64,000 nucleotides of DNA from DTPS01 sp049591295 (lineage in GTDB: Bacteria > Acidobacteriota > UBA4820 > DSQY01). The notes under the pieces were generated by a model. That model ran no database searches. It was not told the DNA's origin and saw nothing but the letters and a program-made list of their open reading frames with translations. This document shows positions 8,634-17,128 of the stretch, piece after piece (position 1 is the stretch's first letter; each line of letters starts with the position of its first letter). The DNA lies in NCBI GenBank assembly GCA_049591295.1, contig JBAWEQ010000016.1, forward strand, positions 1 to 64,000. Reading direction: 5' to 3'. Position numbers and translations under genes: made by a program.

Positions 8634-10604
8634 ATGAAGCGCTGGCTGATGGCTGCGGCCACCCTCCTCCTGGCCGCCTTCCCGCTCGCCGCGGTTGGAC
8701 AGGCGGTCTTCAATGGGGGCCGGTGTGACGGGAGCTACACCCTCCTGAACGGCGATCACGTCCGCTTCACCGCGGGCACCAACCCGACCCCGCAGTATCT
8801 GTTCCTGCTCGTCAATTCCGGGCAAGGCAACGTCATCCTGCACGACGGGTACGGGGACACGAGCGTGGGGCTCTACTTCAACGCGGGGGATCTGCTCCTC
8901 CTGCCGGCCGCCCGAAGCCCGTTCGACCTCTACTCGCAGGCGACCGGGATTCAAATCTATTACGGGGGTGCCCTCGTGGGAACCACGGGCGGCCCCATCT
9001 GCGGCACCGGCCAGTTCGGACCGGTCGTCGTACTGACGGACCAGAAGTACAGCCTCCTGATGGAATCGGCCTCGGCGAGCTCGATCCAGATCGGTTCCTA
9101 CGCCTCGGTCGTGGCCACCGGCAGCGGAAGCCTGCCCTACACTCTGGCCACGGGCCACAGCACCGTCGCCGCGCCCTCGGTCCCGGCCTGTTCGGGAACG
9201 ACCTGCTGCAGTCCCACCAAGACGGTGTTCGGACTGAACGGCCCCGGGAGCAACCTCCTGGGCGCCTACACCCTCTTCACGGGCGGGATCAATTTCGACT
9301 ACGAGGTGACCGCCCCCGTGCCCTTGGCGGCCTCGGCCCAGGCCGATCCCACCAGTGGGGCCGCGCCGTTGGCCGTGGCCTTTACCGGCAAGGCTTCGGG
9401 CGGAAGTCCGCCCTACACGTGGGACTGGAAGTTCGGTGACGGGACGGCCCACAAGACGGTCCAGAGCCCCAGCCACACGTACCAGAGCGCGGGCACCTTC
9501 CAGCCGGTCCTGACGGTCACCGATTCGGCCGGCGCGCAGAGCCAGGACAAGAGTCTCTCCATCACCGTATCGGGGACCCTGGCGGCGGTGGCCGCGGGAA
9601 CCCCGCTCACGGGGAACGCACCCCTCGCCGTGGCTTTCACCGCCACCGGCTCGGGAGGAACTCCGCCCTACGCCTATGCCTGGGATTTCGGAGACCAAAC
9701 CACCGGATCGGGCCAAACGGTGAGCCACACTTACGCCCAAGCGGGCACCTACCATGTCGCCTTGACTCTCACCGATTCGGCCTCGGGGACCGCCACGGAT
9801 TCCCATCTGGTGGTTCAGGTGAGCGCCCCCGGGGCGCTGGCCGCCTCCGCTCAGGCGGACAAGAGTTCGGGGCCCATCCCCCTGACGGTCAACTTCACCG
9901 GCGCGGCCTCGGGCGGCACGGCGCCCTACACCTGGTCGTGGGATTTCGGAGATGGTTCCGCCCCCGCGACGACGCAGAACGCTCAGCATACCTATACGGC
10001 AGAAGGGACCTTTGCCGTGACCCTGACGGCGCACGATTCGGCGGGAGCCACGGCCAGCGACGGCCATCTGCAGATCAACGCCAACTCCAACTTCGGCGTC
10101 GTGGCCGCCGCCGTGCCCACGGTGGGATCGTCTCCCCTGGCGGTCGCCTTCACCGCGACGGCCTCGGGCGGAACCCCTCCCTACCAGTATTCCTGGGACT
10201 TCGGTGACGGAGGGACCTCGACCGCCCAGGCCCCCGCTCATACCTATGCCTCCGACGGCGACTACCCCGTGTCCCTGACCGCTTCGGACTCGGCGGGCCA
10301 TGCGGCCAGCGACTCGCATCTGGTCATCCATGTGGGCAATGTGCCGGGGACCCCGGTGGTGACGGGCGTTCAGAAGATGCCCAGTCCGTTCCGGCTCAAG
10401 GTCAGCGGCCAAAGCTTCGTGGCGGGTTGCCAGGTGCTCATCAACGGCGTGTCGGTTCCGCAGGTGGCCTACAAGTCGGGCAACGTGCTCGTGGCCAAGA
10501 AGGGCGGGGCCCTCAAGGCCATGGTGCCCGCGGGCGCGACCGTCTGCGTGACGGTCAGAAACCCGGGCGGGCTGGAATCGGCCTGCTTCAGCTACACGCG
10601 ATAG
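8634..10604 (+). CDS. Secreted protein with four PKD domains and a shared C-terminal domain
   Basis: This 656-residue exported protein has signal peptide MKRWLMAAATLLLAAFPLAA. An N-terminal region of about 200 residues has no recognised family. It is followed by four consecutive PKD domains at roughly residues 230-313, 314-397, 398-487 and 488-568, each with a WDFGD- or WKFGDG-like core and a HTY..aGty pattern. The last 85 residues form a beta-rich domain (FRLKVSGQSFVAGCQVLING, then VRNPGG) that also ends the metalloprotease at 58068-60938. PKD domains mediate surface or carbohydrate/protein contacts. GGAGGTGA precedes the ATG, and TATACT at 8605-8610 could be a -10 element. Confidence 0.87.
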   Translation: MKRWLMAAATLLLAAFPLAAVGQAVFNGGRCDGSYTLLNGDHVRFTAGTNPTPQYLFLLVNSGQGNVILHDGYGDTSVGLYFNAGDLLLLPAARSPFDLYSQATGIQIYYGGALVGTTGGPICGTGQFGPVVVLTDQKYSLLMESASASSIQIGSYASVVATGSGSLPYTLATGHSTVAAPSVPACSGTTCCSPTKTVFGLNGPGSNLLGAYTLFTGGINFDYEVTAPVPLAASAQADPTSGAAPLAVAFTGKASGGSPPYTWDWKFGDGTAHKTVQSPSHTYQSAGTFQPVLTVTDSAGAQSQDKSLSITVSGTLAAVAAGTPLTGNAPLAVAFTATGSGGTPPYAYAWDFGDQTTGSGQTVSHTYAQAGTYHVALTLTDSASGTATDSHLVVQVSAPGALAASAQADKSSGPIPLTVNFTGAASGGTAPYTWSWDFGDGSAPATTQNAQHTYTAEGTFAVTLTAHDSAGATASDGHLQINANSNFGVVAAAVPTVGSSPLAVAFTATASGGTPPYQYSWDFGDGGTSTAQAPAHTYASDGDYPVSLTASDSAGHAASDSHLVIHVGNVPGTPVVTGVQKMPSPFRLKVSGQSFVAGCQVLINGVSVPQVAYKSGNVLVAKKGGALKAMVPAGATVCVTVRNPGGLESACFSYTR

Positions 10605-10930
10605 CCGCCTGCGCGGAGTGAGAGGTGAACCCCGCAGTGCGCGGTGGCCTTCTCGCCCTCCGCTTGGGATTCCGGGGACAAGGGACAAGGGACGATGATG
10701 GATGAAAGATGATGGATGAGGGGTAGGGCCCGCTTGTCGTACCCATCCCCCATCGTCCCCCCGGCCTCGTAGTTCCCTCAATTCGCAATTCCCTCTGTGG
10801 CTCTGTGCCTCTGTGGTTTGCTTTTCTATAGTCCCCAATCCCCATTCGCCTATTCGTTCCCTCCACGGTCCTCCCCTTGCGGCCAAGCGCGGAAAAGGCC
10901 TATCATAGAAGGATTTAGGAGGCTTTCATC
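10605..10930 (+). other. Intergenic region with octamer repeats before leuS
   Basis: No gene is seen here. GGGACAAG-type units occur at about 10675-10692, and three perfect 8-mers CTCTGTG(G/C) at 10793-10816. A GGGACGATG segment near 10688 can pair with CATCGTCCC near 10751. T/C-rich runs (for example CCCCAATCCCCATTCG) precede the leuS promoter. Confidence 0.7.
10877..10906 (+). promoter_or_regulatory. Possible leuS promoter
   Basis: TTGCGG (10877-10882) and TATCAT (10901-10906) are separated by 18 bases and lie 11 bases before the AGGAGG ribosome site of leuS. The -10 is good and the -35 moderate. No T-box or other leader was recognised. Confidence 0.4.
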
Positions 10931-13387
10931 ATGGCCTACGATCCGCACGCCATCGAGACCCGCTTTCAGAAACTCTGGCAGGAGGCGGGCGTGGCCCGAA
11001 CGGAGGAGAAGGAGGGAGGCGGCAAGTTCTACTGCCTGGAGATGTTCATGTATCCCTCCGGCAAGATCCACATGGGCCACGTCCGAAACTACACCATCGG
11101 CGACGTGGTGGCGCGGTTTCGGAGGATGAGGGGAGAGAACGTCCTTCATCCGATGGGGTTCGATGCCTTCGGCATGCCGGCGGAGAACGCCGCCATCAAG
11201 GGCCACACGCACCCGAAGGCCTGGACCGACGCCAACATCGCGACCATGAAGGGGCAGCTCCAGCGGCTGGGGTTCCTCTATGACTGGGAGCGGGAGGTCC
11301 GGACCTGCGAGCCCGAGTACTATCGGTGGAACCAGTGGTTCTTTCTCAAGATGTTCGAGCGGGGCCTCTGTTACAAGGCGAAGCGCGCCGTGAACTGGTG
11401 CCCCGACTGCGCCACCGTTCTGGCCAACGAACAGGTGGAAAGCGGCACCTGCTGGCGCTGCCACAACCCCGTGGTCACCAGGGAGATGGACCAGTGGTTC
11501 CTGCGCATCACCGACTACGCCCAGGAGCTGCTGGACGGCCTGGACCATCTCACCGACTGGCCGCCCGAGGTGGTGACCATGCAGCGCAACTGGATCGGCC
11601 GGTCGGAGGGGGCCCTCGTGGATTTCCCGGTGGCCGGCCAGGAGCGCAAGATCCGGATCTTCACCACCCGCCTGGACACCATCTACGGCGCCACCTACCT
11701 GGTCCTCGCCCCGGAGCATCCCGAGGCGGAGGCGGTCATCGCCCGGGAGAGGCGGACGGAGGTTGAGGCGTTCCGAGCGCAGGTCCGCTCCCAGAGCACG
11801 CACGACCGCACGACCTCCCGGGACAAGGTGGGCGTCTTCACGGGCTCCTACGCGCTGAATCCCTTCTCCGGCGAGGCCATCCCCATCTACCTGGCCAATT
11901 TTGTCCTCATGGAGTACGGCACGGGCGCCATCATGAGCGTACCGGCGCACGACCAGCGGGACTTCGAATTCGCGAAGGCGTATGGGCTGCCGATCCGGAT
12001 CGTGGTGCAGAGCGGATCCCTGAAGAGCGACGACCTGACCGAGGCCGTGGCCGCGGACGGCATCATGGAGAACAGCGGCCCCTACGACGGCATGGCCAAC
12101 CGAGAGGCCCTCAAGGCCATGGCCGAGGAGGCGCGGAAGCGGGGTACGGGGGAGCTGACGGTGACCTACCGGTTGAAGGACTGGGGCATCTCCCGGCAGC
12201 GCTACTGGGGGACGCCCATACCGATGGTCACCTGCGACGCCTGCGGCACCGTGCCGGTGCCCGAGTCCGAGCTGCCCGTCCTCCTGCCCATGGACGTGAC
12301 CTTCACGGGCAAGGGCGAGAGCCCCCTGGCCGGGCACGAGGGTTTCCTCGGCGCGGCATGCCCGAAGTGCGGGGGGAGGGCCCGGAGGGAGACGGACACG
12401 ATGGACACCTTCGTGGACTCCTCCTGGTACTTCCTGCGCTACTGCAGCCCGAGAGAGGCGGAGGCGCCCTTCGACCGGTCCGCCGTCCGATACTGGAACC
12501 CCATCGACTTCTACATCGGGGGCATCGAGCACGCCACCATGCACCTCATCTACTGCCGCTTCTTCACCATGGTGCTGAGGGATCTGGGCTTGCTGGATTT
12601 CGGCGAACCCGTGAAGCGCCTCATGTGCCAGGGCATGGTCATCAAGGACGGCGCCAAGATGAGCAAGAGCCTGGGCAACCTGGTGGAGCCGGACGAGATG
12701 ATCGGAAAGTACGGCGCCGACTCGGTGCGCCTCAACATCCTCTTCCTCTCGCCGCCCTGGGACCGGCTGGACTGGAAGGAGGCCGGCGCCGAGGGCGCCT
12801 ACCGATTCCTGAACCGGATCTATGCCACCGTCGAGGAGCTCGCCGGCGATCTGGCCGGTCCCGTCGAGGAGCCGGCCGGCCCAGAGGTGGACCCGCTGCG
12901 CCGGAAAACCCACCAGAGCATCGCGAAGGTGACGGCGGAGCTCTCGGACCGGTTGAAGATCAACACCGCCATCGCCAGCCTCATGGAGCTGACCAACGCC
13001 CTGCAGGGCTACCTGCCCGCCTACCGGGGGACCCCCTCCCAGAGGTTCGTCGTGAAGGAGGCGGTGGAGAGCCTCGTCCGCATGCTGTCGCCCTTCTGTC
13101 CGCACGCCGCCGACGCCCTGTGGGAGCTCCTCGGTCACCGGGAGTTTCTGGTGGACACCGGTTGGCCCTGCTTCGATCCGGTCATCGCCCGCGAGGAGGA
13201 GGTGACCATGGCCGTCCAGATCAACGGCAAGGTGCGGGGCCAGGTCAGGGTGCCCGCGGAGGCGTCGGACGAGGAGGTGCTCCGGGTGGCAAGGGCCATC
13301 GAGAAGGTCTGTGCCCAACTGGAGGGAAAGACGGTGATCAAGGAGCTGGTGGTGCCCAAACGAATCGTGAATTTCGTGGTGCGATGA
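10931..13387 (+). CDS. leuS: Leucyl-tRNA synthetase
   Basis: This 818-residue class I aminoacyl-tRNA synthetase charges tRNA-Leu. The signature KIHMGH (HIGH motif) is near residue 45 and KMSKS near residue 576 (GAKMSKSLGN). Between them lie the CP1 editing domain (MEYGTGAIMSVPAHDQRD) and two zinc-binding cysteine clusters (WCPDCATVLANEQVESGTCWRC and CDACGTVPVPESELP). The C-terminal domain ends with the expected MAVQINGKVRGQVRVPAEA segment. The length is normal for bacterial LeuRS. A strong AGGAGG lies nine bases before the ATG. An lptE-like gene follows after one base, suggesting a shared transcript, an arrangement seen in many diderms. Confidence 0.97.
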   Translation: MAYDPHAIETRFQKLWQEAGVARTEEKEGGGKFYCLEMFMYPSGKIHMGHVRNYTIGDVVARFRRMRGENVLHPMGFDAFGMPAENAAIKGHTHPKAWTDANIATMKGQLQRLGFLYDWEREVRTCEPEYYRWNQWFFLKMFERGLCYKAKRAVNWCPDCATVLANEQVESGTCWRCHNPVVTREMDQWFLRITDYAQELLDGLDHLTDWPPEVVTMQRNWIGRSEGALVDFPVAGQERKIRIFTTRLDTIYGATYLVLAPEHPEAEAVIARERRTEVEAFRAQVRSQSTHDRTTSRDKVGVFTGSYALNPFSGEAIPIYLANFVLMEYGTGAIMSVPAHDQRDFEFAKAYGLPIRIVVQSGSLKSDDLTEAVAADGIMENSGPYDGMANREALKAMAEEARKRGTGELTVTYRLKDWGISRQRYWGTPIPMVTCDACGTVPVPESELPVLLPMDVTFTGKGESPLAGHEGFLGAACPKCGGRARRETDTMDTFVDSSWYFLRYCSPREAEAPFDRSAVRYWNPIDFYIGGIEHATMHLIYCRFFTMVLRDLGLLDFGEPVKRLMCQGMVIKDGAKMSKSLGNLVEPDEMIGKYGADSVRLNILFLSPPWDRLDWKEAGAEGAYRFLNRIYATVEELAGDLAGPVEEPAGPEVDPLRRKTHQSIAKVTAELSDRLKINTAIASLMELTNALQGYLPAYRGTPSQRFVVKEAVESLVRMLSPFCPHAADALWELLGHREFLVDTGWPCFDPVIAREEEVTMAVQINGKVRGQVRVPAEASDEEVLRVARAIEKVCAQLEGKTVIKELVVPKRIVNFVVR

Positions 13388-13388
13388 G

Positions 13389-13937
13389 ATGGCTCTACCG
13401 AATGTTGTGGTGCGGCGTCCCATGAGGTTCGTTCTCGGGCTCGCCTTCCTGGGCCTGCTCGGCGGTTGCGGCTATCAGCTCCTGGGTGCCTCGGGAGCCC
13501 TTCCGCCCACGGTGAAGACGGTGGCGGTGCTCCCCTTTGAGCGCCAGGTGCCCGTGGTCCAGTTGGAGCAGCGGGTCACCGAGGCCGTCACTCGGGAGCT
13601 TGTCCAGCGCGCCAGGGTCCGTGTCCAGTCCACCAAGGCCGGGGCCGACGCCATCCTGACCGGCGCCATCACCGGCTACGGCGTGGCGCCCCTGTCCTAC
13701 GACGCCGCCGGACGTGCGAACCGCTACCAGGTGACCATGACGGCCCGGGTCCGCCTAGTCACCGCCGAAGGTAAGGTCCTCTTCGAGTCCTCGGGGTACC
13801 GCTTCAACGAGGTCTACGAGACCTCTCCCAATCCGGCCTCCTACTACAATCAGGAGGTGGTTGCCTACGACGTGGTGGCCAGGGACTTCGCGCGCTCCCT
13901 GGTGGCCTCCATCCTGGAGGGAAGCCCTGCACCCTGA
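13389..13937 (+). CDS. lptE: LptE-family LPS-assembly lipoprotein
   Basis: This protein of up to 182 residues has a lipoprotein signal ending in the lipobox LLGGC (FVLGLAFLGLLGGCGYQL). A GCGYQLLG start followed by 'PPTVKTVAVLPFE' and 'ITGYGVAPLSYDAAGRANRYQVTMTARV' is typical of the LptE/RlpB family. LptE plugs the LptD barrel and helps insert LPS into the outer membrane; lptD itself is about 16 kb away. Two starts are possible: the ATG at 13389, one base after leuS, or the ATG at 13422, which gives a shorter signal peptide. Neither has a convincing ribosome site, so the start is uncertain. Confidence 0.82.
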   Translation: MALPNVVVRRPMRFVLGLAFLGLLGGCGYQLLGASGALPPTVKTVAVLPFERQVPVVQLEQRVTEAVTRELVQRARVRVQSTKAGADAILTGAITGYGVAPLSYDAAGRANRYQVTMTARVRLVTAEGKVLFESSGYRFNEVYETSPNPASYYNQEVVAYDVVARDFARSLVASILEGSPAP

Positions 13938-13968
13938 GCCGTCGTTCCGACACGAGGAGCGCCCCCAC

Positions 13969-14985
13969 ATGGGGACGCGCGTCTGCTTCACCCTCATGCC
14001 CGAGGGCGTGGTGGAGGAGGAGTACACCTCCGGGGTGCAAACCCACAGCGAGATGGTGTACTACGACGAGATTTGGGACACCTACCACCGCCAGACCTTC
14101 CCGCTGCGGACCTTCCTGGTCCTGTCGGCCGTGAGCGTCGCCTTCGCCGCGGCGGCCCTCCTGGTGGCCCTGGACTACGCCACGATGGCGGTCGCCGGAG
14201 GGGCGATGACGGCCGCCTGGCTCCTCCTGCTCTGGCGCGCATCCCTCCTCTCGGTCTGGGCTTACGGATACGAAGGGGAGGAGCTGTTTTCGCTTCACGG
14301 CTTGCCCGGGAAGGATTTCAGTTCCTTCATCGCCGAGCTGCAGCGGCGCGTCGAGCAGAAGCGCTATCCGCTGCAGAGCGTCTTCGAAGCCCTGGACCTT
14401 GGCCATTGCGAGTGGACCGGGCGGGCCAGAAGGTGGCGCTGCTCCTTCGTCTACGACCGGCTGGTCCTGGAATGGAAGGGAATCGCTGGACAGGCGCGCC
14501 GGGAGTATTACTCCCTCATGGCCCTGGAGTCACCCATACGGCTCGTGTGGCGGGTCCCGTGGGTGAGCCTCGGCGGAGCGGCCGCCTCGGGGCTCCTGGT
14601 TCTCGGGTTGCTGGTCGAGGGAGTGGCCGGGCGCGACCCGACCCTCTGGCACGCGCTTCTGGCCCTGACCGGGGCCAACCTCGCCTTCGTCCTCTTCGCC
14701 GTGGCGCGACTGGCCATAGCCGTCCAGCTGCCCGTGCAGGGCACCCCCATCCGCACCCCCTTCATGCCCTGGTGGCAGAGGGCGCAACTCCAGTCCATCC
14801 TCCAGTGGTTCGCCCGCCTGGTCCACCTGGCGGACCGCCTCGAAGAGCTGAGCACGGAGGACTACTGGGAATTCCACCGCTCGAAGCTCGGCATCCTGAA
14901 GGAGGAGGGATTCCTGGAGGACTGGCCCTACCGCTCCGCCCTGGCCCGGCTGAACAGCCAGGAGCGCGAGGAGCTGGGGGAATAG
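13969..14985 (+). CDS. Four-helix membrane protein of unknown function
   Basis: This 338-residue protein has two pairs of hydrophobic helices, one near residues 45-90 (TFLVLSAVSVAFAAAALLVAL and MTAAWLLLLWRA) and one near residues 200-255. The first and last segments are soluble. A soluble domain between the pairs contains FSSFIAELQRRVEQKRYPL, and the C-terminal tail is rich in charged residues (SKLGILKEEGFLEDW). No family is recognised. The ATG at 13969 follows GAGGAG by eight bases. It lies 31 bases after the lptE-like gene on the same strand, so it may belong to the leuS transcript. Confidence 0.7.
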   Translation: MGTRVCFTLMPEGVVEEEYTSGVQTHSEMVYYDEIWDTYHRQTFPLRTFLVLSAVSVAFAAAALLVALDYATMAVAGGAMTAAWLLLLWRASLLSVWAYGYEGEELFSLHGLPGKDFSSFIAELQRRVEQKRYPLQSVFEALDLGHCEWTGRARRWRCSFVYDRLVLEWKGIAGQARREYYSLMALESPIRLVWRVPWVSLGGAAASGLLVLGLLVEGVAGRDPTLWHALLALTGANLAFVLFAVARLAIAVQLPVQGTPIRTPFMPWWQRAQLQSILQWFARLVHLADRLEELSTEDYWEFHRSKLGILKEEGFLEDWPYRSALARLNSQEREELGE

Positions 14986-15019
14986 AGGGGCCCCGCGGGA
15001 CCTGGGTGGTGTCCTGGGT

Positions 15020-16657
15020 TCAGCGCGGGCAAGTGGCGCAGGCCTCCACCACGGTCCGCAATCCCACATCGAAGGGCTTGGAGACGAAGGGGTCGTCGGG
15101 GAGCAGGCGCAGCGGCATGCCCTGGCTCTCCTTGAGCTTGATGAAGGTCTGCATGCCCAGGGCGCGGCGCATGCTCACGCCGGAGAGGAACCCGGCGGTC
15201 ACGAGAAGGCCCTCCGGCAGCCCCGACTCCGCCGCGGCGGCCCGAAGCTCCTCGGGATGGCCCAGGATGTAGCTCAGTTTGACCTGCGCGTCCGCCATGG
15301 GGAGGTCGCCGCAGGGAACACCCCCCGCTTCCAGCAGGCTCAGGCCCGCGTCGTAGTCGGCGTCGTAAGGTTCCAGGGGCACCTGGGAGGTGATCCCCAC
15401 GAAGGTGCCCGCCCGAACGGCCTCACGAAGGGCCGGAAGGACGGAGCGGGCGCTCTGCTCCAGCGTGTTGGCGTTGCCTCCCCCGTAGCCGGCGAAGATG
15501 GCGCCGCGCCCGCAGGCCGAGAACTGGCGTCGGTAGTCCTCGGTGGTGAAGAGGGGGTTGGCGTAGACCGGCTTCACGGAGAGGTCGAATCGGGTGTCGG
15601 CGGAGGCCACGCCGATCCGCTCGATCTCCCCGGCCACGCCGGCCCACTCCTCGAAAGACATGTTGGACGAGTCGAGGGCGTACAGATCGTGACGCACGGC
15701 CGTGGCGAAGAACTCGGAGAGGGCGTCGTTCAGGTACTTCCACACGAAGTCGCCGGTGGGCTTGAGGGCTCCCTCGGCCTGGGAGTCCCGCTGGGACTCG
15801 ATGGTGCCGCCCGTGCGCACCAGGTGGAGCTCCTCCAACCGCTGGTCCTCGTAGGGGATGATCACCCAGTCCTTGCGGAGCGTGTGGACGCCCTCGGGGC
15901 CGGCGCTGGCGGCCACCCGGCCGTCGAAGGCGTCGGTGTGCCACTTCCGGTACTTGGTGAGCCTTCCCGAGAAGATGCTCTGCCCGTTGTTGAAGACCGC
16001 GAAGAGGTGCGCGGGGCGCAGGCGGGTCAGGAGGTAGAGGGAGGTCTTGAGATTGCCGAGCGCGTCGGAGAGGGAGTAGTAGCCCTCCAGGGGGACCTGC
16101 GAGCCCGTCACCGCCACGTTGGCCGTGAGGTTTTTCAGCGCGTACCGCAGATAGCAGAGCCCCCACGCCATGGTGTCCGTGCCGTGCGTCACGAGGATGC
16201 CCCTGGCATTGGCCACCCGCCCGTAATGGTGGAGGCTCCGGGACAGCTTCCAGTGAAGGATGTCATAGCGCCGGTTGGCGAGGATCTCCTCCTTGAAGAG
16301 GAAACCGTCGGGGTCCACCTCCTGGCGCCGGAAGTCCTCCGTCAGCGTTTCGGAGAGGAAGGCATCCCGGATCACGCGGGCGTCGGAGACGTCCGTGAGC
16401 ACGATGATGGGAGTATTGACCTGGTAGCGCCTCAGGTGGACCAGGAGCTGGATGCCCTCCTTGCCGCCCGGCGTCAGCTCCACGTCCAGCACGACTGCGT
16501 CCACGCGCTCGGCGGAGAGGCAGGCCAGGGCCTCCTTCAGACTGGTTGCGAAGCGGAGGTCCCATTGGGGCTCGGCCGCGGCGAAATACCCCTGGAGCTC
16601 TTGCCGGTAGGCCCCGAGGTCGTCATCCGCGAAGAGGATGGTGAAACGCCTGCCCAT
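15020..16657 (-). CDS. Response-regulator receiver fused to a rearranged L-asparaginase
   Basis: This 545-residue protein has a CheY-like receiver at residues 5-125 (acidic FADDD, acceptor Asp58 in VVLDVE, Thr88, Lys122). The rest is an asparaginase-type amidohydrolase with all key motifs, but in unusual order. THGTDTM (157-163), VTGSQVPL (183-190) and the FNN...TKYRKWHTDAFDG region (Lys235) come first. TGGTIES (282-288) and DSSNM (329-333), which normally form the N-terminus, come next, and then GYGGGNAN (390-397) and a normal C-terminal lobe. The reaction would be asparagine (or a related amide) to aspartate plus ammonia, possibly under phosphorylation control. The ATG at 16657 starts the receiver; the open frame upstream has no support. 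Confidence 0.88.
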   Translation of the reverse strand: MGRRFTILFADDDLGAYRQELQGYFAAAEPQWDLRFATSLKEALACLSAERVDAVVLDVELTPGGKEGIQLLVHLRRYQVNTPIIVLTDVSDARVIRDAFLSETLTEDFRRQEVDPDGFLFKEEILANRRYDILHWKLSRSLHHYGRVANARGILVTHGTDTMAWGLCYLRYALKNLTANVAVTGSQVPLEGYYSLSDALGNLKTSLYLLTRLRPAHLFAVFNNGQSIFSGRLTKYRKWHTDAFDGRVAASAGPEGVHTLRKDWVIIPYEDQRLEELHLVRTGGTIESQRDSQAEGALKPTGDFVWKYLNDALSEFFATAVRHDLYALDSSNMSFEEWAGVAGEIERIGVASADTRFDLSVKPVYANPLFTTEDYRRQFSACGRGAIFAGYGGGNANTLEQSARSVLPALREAVRAGTFVGITSQVPLEPYDADYDAGLSLLEAGGVPCGDLPMADAQVKLSYILGHPEELRAAAAESGLPEGLLVTAGFLSGVSMRRALGMQTFIKLKESQGMPLRLLPDDPFVSKPFDVGLRTVVEACATCPR

Positions 16658-16751
16658 GACCAGCCCCCCAGCGCCGCGCGCTAAACCAATGGCGGCAGAA
16701 AGAGTATAACCAAAAGCCGGGCGAAAAGCGGAAAACGCAAAGAACAGATTC

Positions 16752-16775
16752 GCCACCAAGACACCAAGCCACCAA
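16752..16775 (+). repeat. Octamer tandem repeat CACCAAG(A/C) x3
   Basis: Three perfect-period 8-base units read CACCAAGA, CACCAAGC, CACCAAGA, followed by a decayed AAGCAAAG. This is one of several period-7/8 intergenic arrays in the window. Confidence 0.85.
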
Positions 16776-16951
16776 GAAAGCAAAGATGGCGAAAGGCGAG
16801 GGCACGGTGTGTGAGCCGTCGCCCGACGGCGACTTCCCCTCTTTCGCGATCTGGCGATCGCTCCCACAACCCGCCGCCACCCCCAGTCACCGTTTCCTCC
16901 ATCCAGGGGTTCGCCTTTCTGTCCCAAATTGCGCGATGGAATTTCCTGTGA

Positions 16952-17022
16952 TGTAGGAGCGCTCTCCAGAGCGCGAGCGGGGAGGCAGCACGGCGCATCG
17001 GCCTCTGGAGAGGCCTCCTGCA
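16952..17022. repeat. Inverted pair of REP-like palindromic elements
   Basis: TGTAGGAGCGCTCTCCAGAG (starting 16952) recurs in inverted orientation ending at 17022, where the complement reads TGCAGGAGGCCTCTCCAGAG. Each copy can form its own small hairpin (GCGCTCT/AGAGCGC in the first, GCCTCT/AGAGGC in the second). The bases that differ between copies change on both sides of the stem, so pairing is preserved. The layout resembles a two-element REP/BIME unit. Confidence 0.65.
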
Positions 17023-17128
17023 GCACCCTCCGCGCCTCACTCCTTGCTTCCCGCTCCGCTCTCCCCGCTCTGTGCTATGCTTCATGGAACCAAGCCCCTG
17101 GCACGGGGCAGGCAGAGGAGATGCGCGC

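Larger units (their letters stand above)
16658..17128. other. Intergenic region with octamer and REP-like repeats
   Basis: No gene is recognised in this 471-base divergent spacer. It holds a three-unit octamer array and a pair of inverted, internally palindromic elements, listed separately. It must also contain the promoters of the asparaginase fusion (minus) and lemA (plus), but no clear hexamer pair could be assigned. Confidence 0.6.

Noticed and set aside
8604..13423. Very long open frames on the strand opposite the PKD gene and leuS
   Set aside because: GC-rich genes leave the opposite strand open. The translated text is histidine/glycine/arginine-rich with no family match, and the plus-strand genes are certain.
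15657..16200. A frameshift or chimeric join explaining the odd asparaginase motif order
   Set aside because: The frame is continuous through the whole region with protein-like sequence and no stop. An assembly error cannot be excluded from sequence alone.
15020..17026. A longer start for the response-regulator/asparaginase fusion
   Set aside because: The upstream extension crosses the REP-like pair and octamer repeats and encodes arginine/glycine-rich text without a ribosome site; the receiver begins at 16657.
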